This document shows positions 44,031 to 53,282 of a stretch of 64,000 bases of DNA, one piece after another. Under the pieces are notes generated by a model, which was not told the DNA's origin, did no database searches, and saw only the letters and a program-made list of their open reading frames with translations. The number at the start of each line of letters is the position of its first letter. The stretch's first letter is position 1. The position numbers and the translations under genes were made by a program. Source of the DNA: Afipia sp. (GTDB lineage Bacteria > Pseudomonadota > Alphaproteobacteria > Rhizobiales > Xanthobacteraceae); NCBI GenBank assembly GCA_024707075.1, contig JANQAK010000001.1, positions 496,001 to 560,000 on the forward strand, written 5' to 3'.

Positions 44031-45006
44031 TCAGGATTTCGGAGTGGTGTTCGGCACGGTCGGCGGACGGCGCGGCGCGGACGCCGATCCGCCCTCGCCG
44101 AACGTTGCCTTGGCTATTTCGCTGATGCCTGCAAGCGAGCTCAGAACGCCGGTCGCCTCGATCGGCAGCATGATGATCTTCTGGTTCGGCGAATCCGCGA
44201 TCTGGCTGAACGCCTTGATGTACTTGTCGGCGATAAAATAATTCAGCGCGGCGACATCGCCGCTGGCGATGGAGTTGCTGACCATCTCGGTGGCCTTGGC
44301 TTCCGCCTCAGCGGCGCGCTCGCGCGCCCTCGGCATCGCGGAACGCAGCTTCCTTGCGTCCCTCGGCTTGCAGGATCTGCGCTTGCTTGGCGCCTTCCGC
44401 GCGCAGGATCTCCGACTGGCGCTGACCTTCGGCCTGAAGGATGTCGGCGCGCTTGACGCGCTCAGCCTTCATCTGGCGGCCCATCGCCTCGACGAGATCG
44501 GCCGGCGGCACGATGTCCTTGATCTCGATGCGGTTGACCTTGAGGCCCCATGGCGAGACGGCGGCATCGACCACGCGCAGCAGCCGCTCGTTGATCTCGT
44601 CGCGATGCGACAGCACCTGATCGAGGTCCATCGCGCCCATCACCGAACGGATGTTGGTCATGGTCAGCGTTATGATCGCCTGATTGAGGTTGGAGACCTC
44701 GTAGCTAGCCTTGGCGGCATCGAACACCTGATAGAACGCGACGCCGTCCACCGAGACAGTGGCGTTGTCCCGCGTAATAACTTCCTGTCCTGGAATGTCG
44801 ATCACCTGCTCCATCATGTTCACCTTGCGACCGACGCGGTCGAAATAGGGGATGATGATGTTAAGGCCGGGCTCCAGCGTGCGGGTGTATTTGCCGAACC
44901 GCTCGATGGTCCAGTCGTAACCCTGCGACACAGTCTTGACGCCGGCGAACAGCGTGAAGATCACGAGCAGAACGAACGCAATGGCAAAAATATCGAAACC
45001 GGACAT
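44031..45006 (-). pseudogene. qmcA: SPFH/stomatin-like protein (QmcA type), interrupted by a frameshift
   Basis: The N-terminal membrane anchor ([20 protein letters not shown]) and SPFH domain ([37 protein letters not shown]) read well to [12 protein letters not shown]. One extra base in the CCC at 44327-44329 then breaks the frame, and the coiled-coil continues as [20 protein letters not shown] to the end. Correcting it gives 324 residues, the usual length. It forms membrane microdomain oligomers and works with NfeD downstream. Start at 45006 has GGGAGC. Sequencing error is plausible. Confidence 0.85.
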
Positions 45007-45181
45007 TGAAAGCTCCCTGCAAATGAATCCAAAAGCGCAAGACACCCTGTTGCGGCTAGCCTAGCACGGACGCGTGACGGCCGCTCTGCCCTTGGTCGGC
45101 CAAAGCAGGGATACGGTTCGAGGATGAGGCCAACAACACGCGGAGATGGGCCGGAACCAGCCAGCGCTTAAATCCAGTGGT

Positions 45182-46219
45182 CTAGATCCAGCCTTGCAAC
45201 TCGCGCAGCACAAGCTGACGGATCACATCCATGCCCTCGTCGCTGTCGTTGAGGCAGGGGACAAAGGAGAACTGCTCGCCGCCGTTGTGATGGAATATCT
45301 CGGCGTTTTCCTGGGCAATTTCCTCGAGCGTCTCGAGACAATCCGCCGAGAAGCCGGGGGTGACGACGGCAATTCGCCGCACACCGTCCTTGGCAAGCTG
45401 TTCGATGGTCTTGTCGGTATAGGGCTGGAGCCATTCTTCATAACCGAAGCGCGACTGGAAGGTCAGCATCAGCTTCTTGTCGTCCAGACCCATGCGCGCG
45501 CGCAGGGCATCTACCGTCGCGATACACTGCGCCTGATAGGGATCGCCCTTGGCAATGTAGGATTGCGGCATACCGTGGAACGACGCCATGATGACTTCGG
45601 GCTCGTATGGCAACGCCGCGAGATGCCGCTCGATCGAGACCGCGAGCGCATCGATATAGCCCGGCTCGTCGTAGTAAGGCGGCGTGAAACGCACCGTGGG
45701 CTGCGCGCGCATGTCCTTCAGGGCAAGGGCGACCTTGTCCACCACCGTGGCCGAGGTCGACGCCGAATATTGCGGATAGAGCGGCATCACCAGAATCCGG
45801 TCGCAGCCTTGCGCCGTCAGCGCATCGATCCGCGACTTGATCGAGGGATTGCCGTAACGCATGCCCCAATCGACGACGACATGCTTCTGATCCGCGATTG
45901 ACGCCGCGAGCTTGTCGGACTGCGCGCGGGTGATGGTCTTGAGCGGCGACTCGTTCTTTTCGGTGTTCCAGATTTTCAGGTAATCCTTCGCCTTCTTGGC
46001 GGGACGGATCACCAGAACGATGCCGTTGAGAATGATCTGCCAGATCAGCCCTTGATTTTCGATCACGCGCGGATCCGACAGGAACTCCCGCAGATAAACA
46101 CGAACGCCCTTTGCATCAGCGGTATCGGGCGTGCCGAGATTGACCAGCAGCACGCCGACGCGCGACGGCGCAGCCTGCGTGGCCGGGCGATGTGCATCGA
46201 GGGGAACAACGACTGTCAT
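45182..46219 (-). CDS. hemH: Ferrochelatase HemH
   Basis: 345 residues; inserts Fe2+ into protoporphyrin IX to make haem. Family signatures: VGVLLVNLGTPDTADAKGVR at the N-terminus, LYPQYSASTSATVVD, the catalytic His in MASFHGMPQSYIAKGDPY, LTFQSRFGYEEWLQPYTD and the closing VVTPGFSADCLETLEEI with the catalytic Glu. Complete and intact. It is 56 bp from the Ni/Co transporter gene on the same strand; the link may be only positional. Confidence 0.96.
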   Translation of the reverse strand: MTVVVPLDAHRPATQAAPSRVGVLLVNLGTPDTADAKGVRVYLREFLSDPRVIENQGLIWQIILNGIVLVIRPAKKAKDYLKIWNTEKNESPLKTITRAQSDKLAASIADQKHVVVDWGMRYGNPSIKSRIDALTAQGCDRILVMPLYPQYSASTSATVVDKVALALKDMRAQPTVRFTPPYYDEPGYIDALAVSIERHLAALPYEPEVIMASFHGMPQSYIAKGDPYQAQCIATVDALRARMGLDDKKLMLTFQSRFGYEEWLQPYTDKTIEQLAKDGVRRIAVVTPGFSADCLETLEEIAQENAEIFHHNGGEQFSFVPCLNDSDEGMDVIRQLVLRELQGWI

Positions 46220-46275
46220 GATGAATTTGGTTCGCGCGTTACGGAAATATTGTCAAGGCAAGCAGATTGTAATGA

Positions 46276-47439
46276 CTAGAAACAGGTGACGCGCTCTGCG
46301 GCAATATAGCCCAGCAGCAGACCCACGCCGAACAGCAACACCAGACCGGCTGCACCGAACTCGATGCCACGCAACAGGATCGCACCGCCGCCGTCGCGGC
46401 CCGCGGCGATGCGGCCTGCGACACCCTTCGCAGAGACCGCGATGAGAGCTATGGCCGAGACCGTGATCGCGGTTCCGATCCCCATCAGCAAGGTTGCGGC
46501 GACACCGGCCCAGAACAGACCCTGCGCCAGCGCGAACACCAGAACGAGGATCGCACCAGAACACGGGCGAATGCCCACCGTCAGCACCGCGCTCAACCCG
46601 CGTGCCCAACCGCCGGGACCGGCAAGTTCACTCGGTTCCGGCCCGTGCGAATGGCCGCAATGCTCGTCGTGAATATGGCCCGCGTGATCGTGGTGGTGAT
46701 GTCCATGATTATCGTGTCCATGATCATGATGCGCATGAGCCGCACGCGCGTGCACAACACCGTCTGCATGTCCATGATCGTGGTCGTGATGCGAATGATC
46801 GTGATGAACATGGCCCTGACCAGGGACATGAGCCATCGCGGGAACGAGTTGCGGCCCGGATGCACCGCGCCATGAACGCAGCGCGCGGAAAAATCCGCCG
46901 CCCTTGGCGTAGACCAGCCGCGCGCCGAACGCCGCGATCAAACCATAACTGGCAATCTCGATGACACGCTCCGCCCCGCACATCTGGCCGGCGGTGACAT
47001 TGAGAAGAGCCGCGCCGATGCCGACGATGGCGATCGCCACCAGCGCCTGCATCAGCGCGGAGACGAATGACAACGCGATGCCGCGTTTTGCGGTTTCCTC
47101 ATTGGCGATCAGATAGGACGAAATCACCGCCTTGCCGTGGCCCGGACCGGCGGCATGAAAAATACCGTAAGCGAAAGAGATACCGAGCAGCGCCCACACC
47201 GCGCTGCCGTCGGTCTTGGCGGCCCGAATGGTCGCCGACATCTGGCGATAGAATTCGGATTGCTTGGCGAGCAGCCAGCCGACGATGCCGCCGACCTGCG
47301 AGTCCGGCACCGCGCCCTTCGGCGCACCGAACGGGTTTTGCGCGAAAGCCGCATGAACCGTGCAATCCAGAACCAGCGCCACGGCGAGAACCGCAAGACC
47401 AATCGGCACGATGCGAAGGATCGGACGAGTTGTTGTCAT
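46276..47439 (-). CDS. Nickel/cobalt transporter (NicO/RcnA-like), His-rich
   Basis: 387 residues with six or so membrane helices. Family motifs: FHAAGPGHGKAVISSYLIAN in the second helix region and SAVLTVGIRPCSGAILVLVF near the end. Between them a long cytoplasmic or periplasmic loop (about 200-265) is packed with His and Asp (HDHSHHDHDHGH and HHHHDHAGHIHDEHCGHSHG), a metal sink. RcnA-type members export Ni/Co; NicO-type may import. A signal-like first helix precedes. The start at 47439 overlaps the DUF1007 stop (ATGA), so the two are coupled, and this pairing is typical of the family. Confidence 0.88.
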   Translation of the reverse strand: MTTTRPILRIVPIGLAVLAVALVLDCTVHAAFAQNPFGAPKGAVPDSQVGGIVGWLLAKQSEFYRQMSATIRAAKTDGSAVWALLGISFAYGIFHAAGPGHGKAVISSYLIANEETAKRGIALSFVSALMQALVAIAIVGIGAALLNVTAGQMCGAERVIEIASYGLIAAFGARLVYAKGGGFFRALRSWRGASGPQLVPAMAHVPGQGHVHHDHSHHDHDHGHADGVVHARAAHAHHDHGHDNHGHHHHDHAGHIHDEHCGHSHGPEPSELAGPGGWARGLSAVLTVGIRPCSGAILVLVFALAQGLFWAGVAATLLMGIGTAITVSAIALIAVSAKGVAGRIAAGRDGGGAILLRGIEFGAAGLVLLFGVGLLLGYIAAERVTCF

Positions 47440-48098
47440 GGCGCGCAACTCACATTGATCTTGTTGGCGAACATCGCGCCGTAGTTGGAATTGTCGCCGT
47501 TGAGGAAGGTCTGCTCGTTCATCGTCTGCGCCTGTGCGCTGCCGTCGCTGGGACGCTCCACCGTGAGCTTGCAACCGGCCGGCGCACCGACCAGCGTGAC
47601 CGGGTCCTTCTCGTTCAACTGAAAGTCGATGAAGTACGACGGGTCGAACACCTCGATGGCGAGAGCATCCGCCTTGAACGGCGTCTTGAACGGCAGCGTG
47701 AAATGCAGCGTCAGCGCCGAGTCCTTGTAGTCGAGATAGTAATCGACCGGATCGGTGAACTTCTCCTTCTTCTGACTGCCCTTGGGGCCAATCTTGGCGA
47801 AGGTGAAGAAGCCATATTCCTTAAGCGATTCCACATTGGTCTGCGCCAGGGGTTTAAGTTCCTCGCGGGTGTAGACGCCCTTGGTCTTGGTCTCGATGCC
47901 TTGCAGCGCATAGGTCGAGAACATGTCGTCAAACGTCCACGCATGCCGCACGCCGGTGATGCTGCCATCCGGCGCGTAGACCAGTTCGCTCTTGGCCGTG
48001 ATCCAGACATGCGGATGAGCCTGCGCGGCGCTGGCGCCCAGCGCGAACACTGCAACAAAGCTCAGGCACTGAATGAGACGGCGCATCGTGCTCGTCAT
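47436..48098 (-). CDS. DUF1007 periplasmic protein, partner of the Ni/Co transporter
   Basis: 220 residues with a signal peptide (about 1-27, ending AAQA) followed at once by HPHVWITAKSELVY, the DUF1007 hallmark whose new N-terminal His resembles an ATCUN metal site (H-P-H). Further conserved segments are RHAWTFDDMFSTYALQG and VDYYLDYKDSALTLHF. Such proteins accompany NicO/RcnA transporters and probably deliver or buffer the metal in the periplasm. It lies 12 bp after the M3 peptidase gene and is fused by overlap to the transporter. Confidence 0.85.
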   Translation of the reverse strand: MTSTMRRLIQCLSFVAVFALGASAAQAHPHVWITAKSELVYAPDGSITGVRHAWTFDDMFSTYALQGIETKTKGVYTREELKPLAQTNVESLKEYGFFTFAKIGPKGSQKKEKFTDPVDYYLDYKDSALTLHFTLPFKTPFKADALAIEVFDPSYFIDFQLNEKDPVTLVGAPAGCKLTVERPSDGSAQAQTMNEQTFLNGDNSNYGAMFANKINVSCAP

Positions 48099-48110
48099 AT
48101 CGAACTTTGG

Positions 48111-50213
48111 TTAAGCCGCTTCGGGTTCGTTGAGCAATCCGCGACGGCGCAACAGCGCATCCGGTTCGGGCTTGCGGCCACGGAAGGCAATGTAGGCGTC
48201 CTCCGGATCGCGTGATCCGCCCGACGAGTAGATGTCGTCGTGCAGACGCTTCGCCACCGCCGGATCGAAGATGTCGTGGGCTTCCTCGAACGCGCCGAAC
48301 GCATCCGCGTCCATCACCTCGGACCACATGTAGCTGTAATAGCCCGATGCATAATGATCGCCGGAGAAGATATGGCCGAACTGCTGCGGCCGGTGGCGCA
48401 GCGCGATTTCCGCCGGCATGCCGATCTTGTCGAGTTCCTGCTTTTCAAAGGCGCGGACGTCGGTGATCGAGGCCGCCGGCTGGGTGTGGAATTCGAGGTC
48501 CATCAGCGCGGAGGACACGAACTCCACCGTGGCGAAGCCCTGATTGAACTTGCGCGCGGCGATGAAGCGCTTGAGCAGGTCCTCGGGCAGCGGCTCGCCG
48601 GTCTGGTAATGCCGCGCGAACTTCTGCAACACCTGCGGCTGTTCCTGCCAGTGTTCATAGAGCTGCGACGGCAGTTCGACGAAATCGGTGAACACGCTGG
48701 TGCCGGACAGCGATGGGTACATAACATTCGACAGCATGCCGTGCAGGCCGTGGCCGAACTCGTGGAACAGCGTACGGGCATCGTCGGGCGACAGCAATGA
48801 CGGCTCGCCGTCAGTGCCCTTGGAGAAGTTGCAGACATTGATGATCAGCGGCGCGACATCGCCGTCGAGCTTCTGCTGGTCGCGCAGCGACGTCATCCAC
48901 GCGCCGGAGCGTTTGGATGGCCGCGCGAAGTAATCGCCATAGAACAGCGCCTGGTGCTTGCCGCTGGCGTCCTTCACCTCCCACACACGCACGTCGGGAT
49001 GCCAGACCGGCACATCCTTGCGCTCGGTGAAGGTGACGCCGAACAGCCGGGTGGCGCAGTCGAACGCCGCGTCGATCATGTGATCGAGCGCCAGATACGG
49101 CTTGATCGAGGCGTCATCGAAATTGGCGCGGCGCTGGCGCAACTTCTCGGCGTAATAGCGCCAGTCCCAGGCGGCGAGCTTGAAGTTGCCGCCCTCCTCG
49201 GTGATCAGTTCCTGCAAGGCGTCGCGGTCGGCCATAGCCCGGGCGCGGGCGGGCTTCCAGACCCGTTCCAGCAGGCCGCGCACGGCCTCCGGCGTCTTGG
49301 CCATGGAGTCTTCCAGACGATAGGCGGCGAAGCTCGGATAGCCGAGCAGCCTGGCGCGCTCCTCCCGCAGCTTCAGGACTTCGAGGATGATCGCGCTGTT
49401 GTCGTTGTCGTTCTGGTTGTCGCCGCGGGCGGTGAAGGCCTTGAACACCTTTTCGCGCAGATCGCGGCGGCCGGAGTCCTTCAGGAACGGCTCGACGAAG
49501 GATCGCGACAGCGTCACCACCATCTTGCCGGGTATGCCGCGCTCGTCGGCCGCAGCCTTGGCGCTGGCGACGAAGCTCGCCGGCAAGCCTGCCAGATCGT
49601 CCTCGCCGAGCTCCATGGTCCAGTCCTGCTCGTCGCCGAGCAGGTGGTGGCTGAAGGAGGTCGCCAGATGCGCCAGCCGCTCGTTGATTTCGGCGGTGCG
49701 CGCCTTGGCAGCGTCCGAGAGGCCAGCGCCGGCGCGGTGAAAGCCGGTCCAAGTCCTCTCCAACAGCCGCTTCTCTTCCGGCGTCAGCTTGAGCGAGGCG
49801 GCCTTGTCGCGGAGCTTGGAGACCCGGGCGAACAGCGCGGCGTCCATGCTGATCGGATTCCAGTGCCGGGCCTGCTTCAGCGCCACTTCGGACTCGATCT
49901 TAAGAAGCTCGGGATTGGAGTGGGCCCCAACGAGGTCATAGAACACCGCCGACACCTTGGAGAGCAGCTTGCCGGCGCGCTCCAGCGCCGTGACGGTGTT
50001 CTCGAAGGTCGGCTCGGCAGGGTTGGTCTTGATCGCCTCGATCTCGGCGACGTGGTCGGCGAAGGCCTTGTCGAAGGCCGGCAGGAAGTGCTCGGGCCGG
50101 ATGTCGGCGAACGGCGGCGTCTCGAACGGCGTCTGCCAGGGCTGGAGCAATGGGTTGACTCCCGGCACTTGCGACGAGGAGGCAACGGCAGCCATTGAGG
50201 ACGCTTCTGACAT
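48111..50213 (-). CDS. M3 family oligopeptidase (Dcp/oligopeptidase A type)
   Basis: 700 residues, zinc metallopeptidase. The HExxH motif is in DARTLFHEFGHGLHGMLSN at about residue 480, and the third ligand region follows (FVELPSQLYEHW, about 25 residues later). The N-terminal domain has the M3 pattern HFLPAFDKAFADHVAEI and EPTFENTVTALERAG. No signal peptide, so cytoplasmic; it degrades oligopeptides from protein turnover or signal peptides. Only 12 bp separate it from DUF1007, so it may head that transcript. Confidence 0.93.
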   Translation of the reverse strand: MSEASSMAAVASSSQVPGVNPLLQPWQTPFETPPFADIRPEHFLPAFDKAFADHVAEIEAIKTNPAEPTFENTVTALERAGKLLSKVSAVFYDLVGAHSNPELLKIESEVALKQARHWNPISMDAALFARVSKLRDKAASLKLTPEEKRLLERTWTGFHRAGAGLSDAAKARTAEINERLAHLATSFSHHLLGDEQDWTMELGEDDLAGLPASFVASAKAAADERGIPGKMVVTLSRSFVEPFLKDSGRRDLREKVFKAFTARGDNQNDNDNSAIILEVLKLREERARLLGYPSFAAYRLEDSMAKTPEAVRGLLERVWKPARARAMADRDALQELITEEGGNFKLAAWDWRYYAEKLRQRRANFDDASIKPYLALDHMIDAAFDCATRLFGVTFTERKDVPVWHPDVRVWEVKDASGKHQALFYGDYFARPSKRSGAWMTSLRDQQKLDGDVAPLIINVCNFSKGTDGEPSLLSPDDARTLFHEFGHGLHGMLSNVMYPSLSGTSVFTDFVELPSQLYEHWQEQPQVLQKFARHYQTGEPLPEDLLKRFIAARKFNQGFATVEFVSSALMDLEFHTQPAASITDVRAFEKQELDKIGMPAEIALRHRPQQFGHIFSGDHYASGYYSYMWSEVMDADAFGAFEEAHDIFDPAVAKRLHDDIYSSGGSRDPEDAYIAFRGRKPEPDALLRRRGLLNEPEAA

Positions 50214-50342
50214 GGTGAGGCCTTATTTCCAGCGATTTTTCCTAGCTTCTCTATACCACCGGGTGGGGCTTTTTGCGCCCTTACCGCTTGATTGAGACAG
50301 CGATTTCGCAGAGATTGCGGCCCGAAACGGGATCACAAAGTC

Positions 50343-50603
50343 ATGAACGCCAAGAAGCTCGAAGCCAACGCCCGCGAAATCGCGTGGCCCAGCGTCATCA
50401 CCGTCATCAGCGCCGCCATCCTGATCGGCGCCGAGGTGTTCGGTGCGGCCTTCGCCGGCGGCTGGGCGCTCGCAATCCTGTTCGGCCTCAGCGACACCGG
50501 CGCTCACATCGTCCAGGTCGTGCTCTTCCTGATCGGCGTCGCCATCATGATCGGCTTCGTGCGCGGCGCGCAGCGCGTCGAGCCGTTCACACGCAAGATC
50601 TGA
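50343..50603 (+). CDS. Small two-helix membrane protein (86 aa)
   Basis: 86 residues with two membrane helices at about 18-42 (VITVISAAILIGAEVFGAAFA) and 55-75 (IVQVVLFLIGVAIMIGFV), and a basic C-tail. Start ATG at 50343; a longer in-frame reading from 50292 has no support. No domain name known to me. It lies divergent to the M3 gene, before the long leader of the ornithine decarboxylase gene. Confidence 0.65.
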   Translation: MNAKKLEANAREIAWPSVITVISAAILIGAEVFGAAFAGGWALAILFGLSDTGAHIVQVVLFLIGVAIMIGFVRGAQRVEPFTRKI

Positions 50604-50814
50604 GGCTCCGCGCATCGCTCGCGAACGCTTGGTGTGCTGGAAATCTTAACGCCCATTCATCTTTCCCGACGTTCGTTAACGCACGCGCGACATTTCAGTC
50701 ACGCGGCGGGGAAAGTTGCCTCGCGAGCAAGAAAATACTTGCGCCACCGAGTCAAAACTCATATTTGCACTCTTGCCCAATTTCGCACGTGCCTGTGGTC
50801 GTGTGTCAGTCGGT

Positions 50815-51240
50815 AGGTATCCGGACAAGAGGCCGGACAGCCGCCAAGGGACGAAGAAGCCGAGGGTCGCTTAAGTCGGTCTAGACTTAAGAGGCCAGCA
50901 TCTCTCTCCAGGGATGCCGTTGAAGGTGACTTTGCTCCTTGCAACCGTGACTGGCAGCCGGAGGCGAACCGGCGCACCCCGCTCTCAACGGGGGACGCGA
51001 CTTAAAGCAACGACGGATCGGGCTTTTTTGGTCTCTGTTGGCTTTCCACCAGCCAGCGCGAATACCGAAGAGGCTTGTCCTTCATTGCCAGGTGTGCGGG
51101 CGGGAGCTTTCCCAACCAATCCACGGCAGCACAGTCTGATCTGAGTGTCGGCTATCGTCGCGTCTCCATCGTGCGACATAGCCAAGGCGTTCATATCCGA
51201 CATCATTTTTTGGACGGTCCGTCGCAGGGCCGTTTGGGAG
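50815..51240 (+). ncRNA. Structured 5' leader of the ornithine decarboxylase gene, probable speF RNA motif
   Basis: The 640-bp gap before the decarboxylase has no gene but a well-folded core. Helix A/B is CTTAAGTC-N6-GACTTAAG (50870-50891); another hairpin is CCCCG-N7-CGGGG (50977-50993). A distal strand CGACTTAA (50998-51005) can pair instead with TTAAGTCG (50871-50878), giving two exclusive folds. The speF motif is a known alphaproteobacterial element found just before ornithine decarboxylase genes, and position and clade match. I cannot confirm the consensus without a covariance model. Likely senses a polyamine or ornithine. Confidence 0.6.
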
Positions 51241-51246
51241 AGTGCT

Positions 51247-52389
51247 ATGACCGATCGTATCCAGGAATTCCTGCGCAACCGCCGCAGCGAGGGCCTCGAC
51301 ACCGAGCCGTGCCTCGTCGTCGACCTCGAAGTCGTGCGCGACAACTACCAGACCTTCGCGAAGGCGCTCCCTGACTCACGCGTTTTTTACGCCGTGAAGG
51401 CGAACCCGTCGCCTGAAGTGCTGTCGCTGCTGGCCTCGATGGGCTCGTGCTTCGACACCGCGACCGTCGCCGAAGTTGAGATGGCGCTGGCTGCCGGTGC
51501 GACACCCGACCGCATCTCTTATGGCAACACCATCAAGAAGGAGCGCGACATCGCACGCGCCTTTGCGCTCGGCATCCGCCTGTTCGCAGTCGACTGCTCG
51601 GCCGAAGTCGAGAAAATCGCCCGCGCCGCCCCCGGCGCCAAGGTGTTCTGCCGCATTCTTTATGACTGCGCAGGTGCCGAGTGGCCGCTGTCGCGCAAGT
51701 TCGGCTGCGATCCGGAGATGGCTGTCGACGTCCTCGACCTTGCCAAGCGCCTTGGCTTGGAGCCCGTGGGCATTTCGTTCCACGTCGGCTCGCAGCAGCG
51801 CAAGGTGAAAGCGTGGGACCGCGCGTTGGCGATGGCCTCGACGGTGTTCCGTGACTGTGCCGAGCGTGGAATCAACCTGTCCATGGTCAACATGGGCGGC
51901 GGATTCCCGACGAAGTACCTGAAGGACGTTCCTCCGGTCGTGCAGTACGGCCGGTCGATCTTCCGTGCGCTTCGCAAGCACTTCGGCAACCAGATCCCGG
52001 AGACCATCATCGAGCCGGGCCGCGGCATGGTCGGCAACGCGGGCATCATCGAGACGGAAGTCGTTCTGATCTCGAAGAAGAGCGACGACGACGAGAACCG
52101 TTGGGTCTACCTCGACATCGGCAAGTTCGGCGGTCTCGCCGAGACGATGGACGAGTCGATCCGTTATGCGATCCGCACGCCGCACGACGGCGCGGATATG
52201 GCTCCGTGCATTCTCGCCGGCCCGACCTGCGATTCGGCCGACGTGCTGTACGAAAAGGCACCGTATCCGCTGCCCGTCACGCTCGAGATCGGCGACAAGC
52301 TGCTGATCGAAGGCACGGGTGCGTATACCTCGACCTACTCGTCGGTGGCTTTCAACGGCATCCCGCCACTGAAGACGTATCATATCTGA
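51247..52389 (+). CDS. Ornithine decarboxylase, alanine-racemase fold (fold III PLP enzyme)
   Basis: 380 residues, the eukaryote-like form of the enzyme that makes putrescine (some members also accept lysine). PLP-lysine Lys51 lies in VFYAVKANPSPEV; PLP-phosphate region is VNMGGGFPTKY and IIEPGRGMVGNAG; the partner-subunit catalytic Cys is about 328 in AGPTCDSADVLYEK; the dimer tail YTSTYSSVAFNG follows. Start ATG at 51247 with GGGAGAG; a longer in-frame reading enters the leader. Together with homospermidine synthase downstream it completes putrescine-to-homospermidine synthesis. Confidence 0.93.
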   Translation: MTDRIQEFLRNRRSEGLDTEPCLVVDLEVVRDNYQTFAKALPDSRVFYAVKANPSPEVLSLLASMGSCFDTATVAEVEMALAAGATPDRISYGNTIKKERDIARAFALGIRLFAVDCSAEVEKIARAAPGAKVFCRILYDCAGAEWPLSRKFGCDPEMAVDVLDLAKRLGLEPVGISFHVGSQQRKVKAWDRALAMASTVFRDCAERGINLSMVNMGGGFPTKYLKDVPPVVQYGRSIFRALRKHFGNQIPETIIEPGRGMVGNAGIIETEVVLISKKSDDDENRWVYLDIGKFGGLAETMDESIRYAIRTPHDGADMAPCILAGPTCDSADVLYEKAPYPLPVTLEIGDKLLIEGTGAYTSTYSSVAFNGIPPLKTYHI

Positions 52390-52404
52390 GGCTGCTTCTT
52401 CTTA

Positions 52405-52500
52405 CCTCTCCCGCTTGCGGGGAGGTCGGCGCGAAAGCGCCGGGAGGGGGAAGGCTTTGTAAGCCCCCTCCCCAACCCTCCCCCGTAAACGGGGGAGGGA
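52405..52500. repeat. CCTCTCCCG/CCCCTCCC palindrome-rich repeat
   Basis: Three nested hairpins: CCTCTCCCGC-TTGC-GGGGAGG type, GGCGC-GAAA-GCGCC, and CCCTCCCCCGT-AAAC-GGGGGAGGG. Sits right after the decarboxylase stop. Family members with the same core occur at 32.83 and 40.46 kb. Confidence 0.7.
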
Positions 52501-52512
52501 GCAAGAGAAACC

Positions 52513-52534
52513 GGGAGCCGGTTCGCCGGCTCCC
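52513..52534. terminator. Strong hairpin between the decarboxylase and GNAT genes
   Basis: GGGAGCCGG-TTCG-CCGGCTCCC: a perfect 9-bp stem closed by a UUCG tetraloop. There is no T-run after it. It suggests that GNAT and later genes have their own transcript. Confidence 0.55.
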
Positions 52535-52607
52535 ATCCCGTCACATCGCGATTTTGCTGACAACGCTCCGGAGCCGGCTGGCTTTTTGGAGTGGGGACTG
52601 ACGTGCC

Positions 52608-53210
52608 ATGACTGCTGTTTGGAAAAAGACTGCCGCCCTCACCACCGACGCTGCTCCGTTCGCGATCCGTGCGGAGCGGGCTTCGGACGTCGCCGCGCGT
52701 GAAGCGCTGCTGGATGCGAGCTTCGGCGAAGGCCGGCACGCGCGCACCTGTCAGCGCCTGCGCGACGGACGCGCGCCCGCCGAAGGCCTCGCCTTCACAG
52801 CGGTGCAAGAGGGCCGCGTGGTCGGCACCGTGCGGTTGTGGCACGTCAGCGCCGGGGGCATCCCGGCGCTGGTGCTCGGCCCGCTGGCGGTCGATGCCTC
52901 CTGCCGCAAGCTCGGCGTGGGCGCCGCGCTGATGACTCATGCGCTGGCGGCGGCGAAGGCGCGCGGCCATGGCGCGGTGATCCTGCGCGGCGACGCGGCC
53001 TATTACGCCCGCTTCGGCTTCTCGGCGGAGAAGACCGGCGAACTGGCGCTGCCCGGTCCGTTCGAGCGCGACCGGTTGCTCGCGGTCGAGTTGCGCGCTG
53101 GCGCGCTGGACGATGCGTGGGGCATGATCGTTGCCACCGGCGACAAACTGCGCCGCGCGGCGGCCCGTATGGGTGGCAAGGCTCGAAAGCTTCTCATCCA
53201 AGCCGCTTGA
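52608..53210 (+). CDS. GNAT family N-acetyltransferase
   Basis: 200 residues. The acetyl-CoA loop reads LAVDASCRKLGVGAALMTHALAAAK in two pieces (about 103-127), the V-Q/R-x-x-G-x-G/A signature. The later HGAVILRGDAAYYARFGFS segment matches the yhbS-like group (YYxRFGF). The substrate could be a small molecule or protein; its place between ornithine decarboxylase and homospermidine synthase makes a polyamine possible but unproven. Ribosome site GGGGACTG. Confidence 0.82.
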   Translation: MTAVWKKTAALTTDAAPFAIRAERASDVAAREALLDASFGEGRHARTCQRLRDGRAPAEGLAFTAVQEGRVVGTVRLWHVSAGGIPALVLGPLAVDASCRKLGVGAALMTHALAAAKARGHGAVILRGDAAYYARFGFSAEKTGELALPGPFERDRLLAVELRAGALDDAWGMIVATGDKLRRAAARMGGKARKLLIQAA

Positions 53211-53282
53211 TTTGAGCGCAAAGACCCGGCATTGCGAGGCTCGGAATGAGCCACGCAATGCCGCTTTAATAAGGAATATCCC

